From Halobacteria archaeon (lineage in GTDB: Bacteria > Pseudomonadota > Gammaproteobacteria > UBA9214), in the NCBI GenBank assembly GCA_013041945.1, contig JABDRC010000103.1, positions 1 through 7,711 on the forward strand: 7,711 bases of DNA. The letters are read 5' to 3'. A model generated the notes under the pieces. That model saw only the letters and a list, made by a program, of their open reading frames with translations. It did not search any database and had not been told where the DNA came from. Of this stretch, positions 7,431 through 7,711 are shown one piece after another; within the stretch, counting starts at the first letter, position 1, and each line of letters starts with the position of its first letter. A program made the position numbers and the translations under genes.

Positions 7431-7434
7431 AGGA
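7431..7434 (+). promoter_or_regulatory. Ribosome binding site for the exported protein gene
   Basis: AGGA is followed after eight bases by ATG 7443. Three other in-frame ATG codons (7437, 7473, 7482) are either too close to this site or have no ribosome site of their own, so 7443 is preferred on sequence grounds. Confidence 0.5.
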
Positions 7435-7442
7435 AAATGCGA

Positions 7443-7711
7443 ATGGTGCCATGGGCCAACCGCGCTGTTAGTATGTCCTGGATGAGCTTTGCACTTGAAA
7501 ACAAACTCGCGACTGATCGCCGTCGCCACACCGCTATTCCGATCGCTTTCCTGCTCGCCATGGCAGGAACTGGTTGCGGTGATGATCCGTCGGCTACTGG
7601 TTCCGGTCAATCGTCGGCGCCGGTTTTCGAGGATATGGCCCGCTCATCAGGACTGGTCTTCAATCACACGTCCGGGGCGACCGGGAAATACTACTTTCCC
7701 GAGATCATGGG
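7443..7711 (+). CDS. Exported CRTAC1-like / ASPIC-UnbV FG-GAP repeat protein, N-terminal fragment
   Basis: Open to the right edge: 89 complete codons and no stop. The N-terminus carries a basic patch (DRRRH), a hydrophobic stretch TAIPIAFLLAMAGTG, then CGDD, which suggests a Sec signal and perhaps a lipoprotein anchor at C45. The residue at -3 is Gly rather than the usual Leu, so the lipobox is atypical. After a Ser/Gly/Thr-rich linker comes FEDMARSSGLVFNHTSGATGKYYFPEIMG, split here as FEDMARSSGL and YYFPEIMG. This is the recognisable opening of FG-GAP/VCBS beta-propeller proteins of the CRTAC1/ASPIC-UnbV type, which continue into calcium-binding DxDxDG repeats; those would lie beyond the window. 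The start at 7443 has the best ribosome site, but ATG 7482 would give a more normal signal peptide length. Such surface proteins often accompany polysaccharide-use genes; the role here is unknown. Confidence 0.7.
   Translation, partial: MVPWANRAVSMSWMSFALENKLATDRRRHTAIPIAFLLAMAGTGCGDDPSATGSGQSSAPVFEDMARSSGLVFNHTSGATGKYYFPEIM

Noticed and set aside
7300..7485. 61-codon open frame overlapping the stop of the second symporter
   Set aside because: It has no family resemblance, lacks a good ribosome site and overlaps, in another frame, the start of the exported protein gene.

Overview
This window reads as one strand-coherent carbohydrate-use locus from a Gram-negative bacterium, most likely a marine or environmental gammaproteobacterium. 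That assignment is an inference. It rests on a proteobacterial-type GlgC tail, GPH-family sugar symporters, a conserved proteobacterial small protein, and an ASPIC/UnbV-type secreted protein with an apparent signal sequence. All six genes lie on the + strand.

Layout: 1-158 is the C-terminal end of glgC (ADP-glucose pyrophosphorylase). 267-3716 encodes a 1149-residue cytoplasmic protein related to GH94/GH149/GH161 glycoside phosphorylases (clan GH-Q), with a WND catalytic-acid motif and a late PGMTG motif. The gap 3717-3811 holds a perfect 12-bp palindrome with a central CG, typical of LacI-family operators, close to the next start codon. 3812-5191 is a GPH (MelB-like) symporter. 5192-5430 is AT-rich in part and holds two identical 10-bp palindromes exactly 20 bp apart. 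5431-5796 is a small soluble protein of unknown function. 5864-7303 is a second, divergent GPH symporter. 7443-7711 is the start of an exported CRTAC1-like (FG-GAP/ASPIC-UnbV) protein that runs off the right edge.

Working model (inference): one or both symporters import short glucosidic oligosaccharides. The large GH-Q enzyme splits them with phosphate to give glucose-1-phosphate. GlgC, directly upstream, turns glucose-1-phosphate into ADP-glucose for glycogen. This would couple scavenging of an external glucan (a beta-1,3-glucan such as laminarin is the leading guess, if the enzyme is GH149-like) to storage at low ATP cost. A LacI-type regulator encoded outside the window would control at least the first transporter. 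Substrate identity and regulator are not shown by the window. No RNA gene, CRISPR array, insertion sequence or convincing rho-independent terminator was seen, and no stretch over 300 bases lacks a gene.
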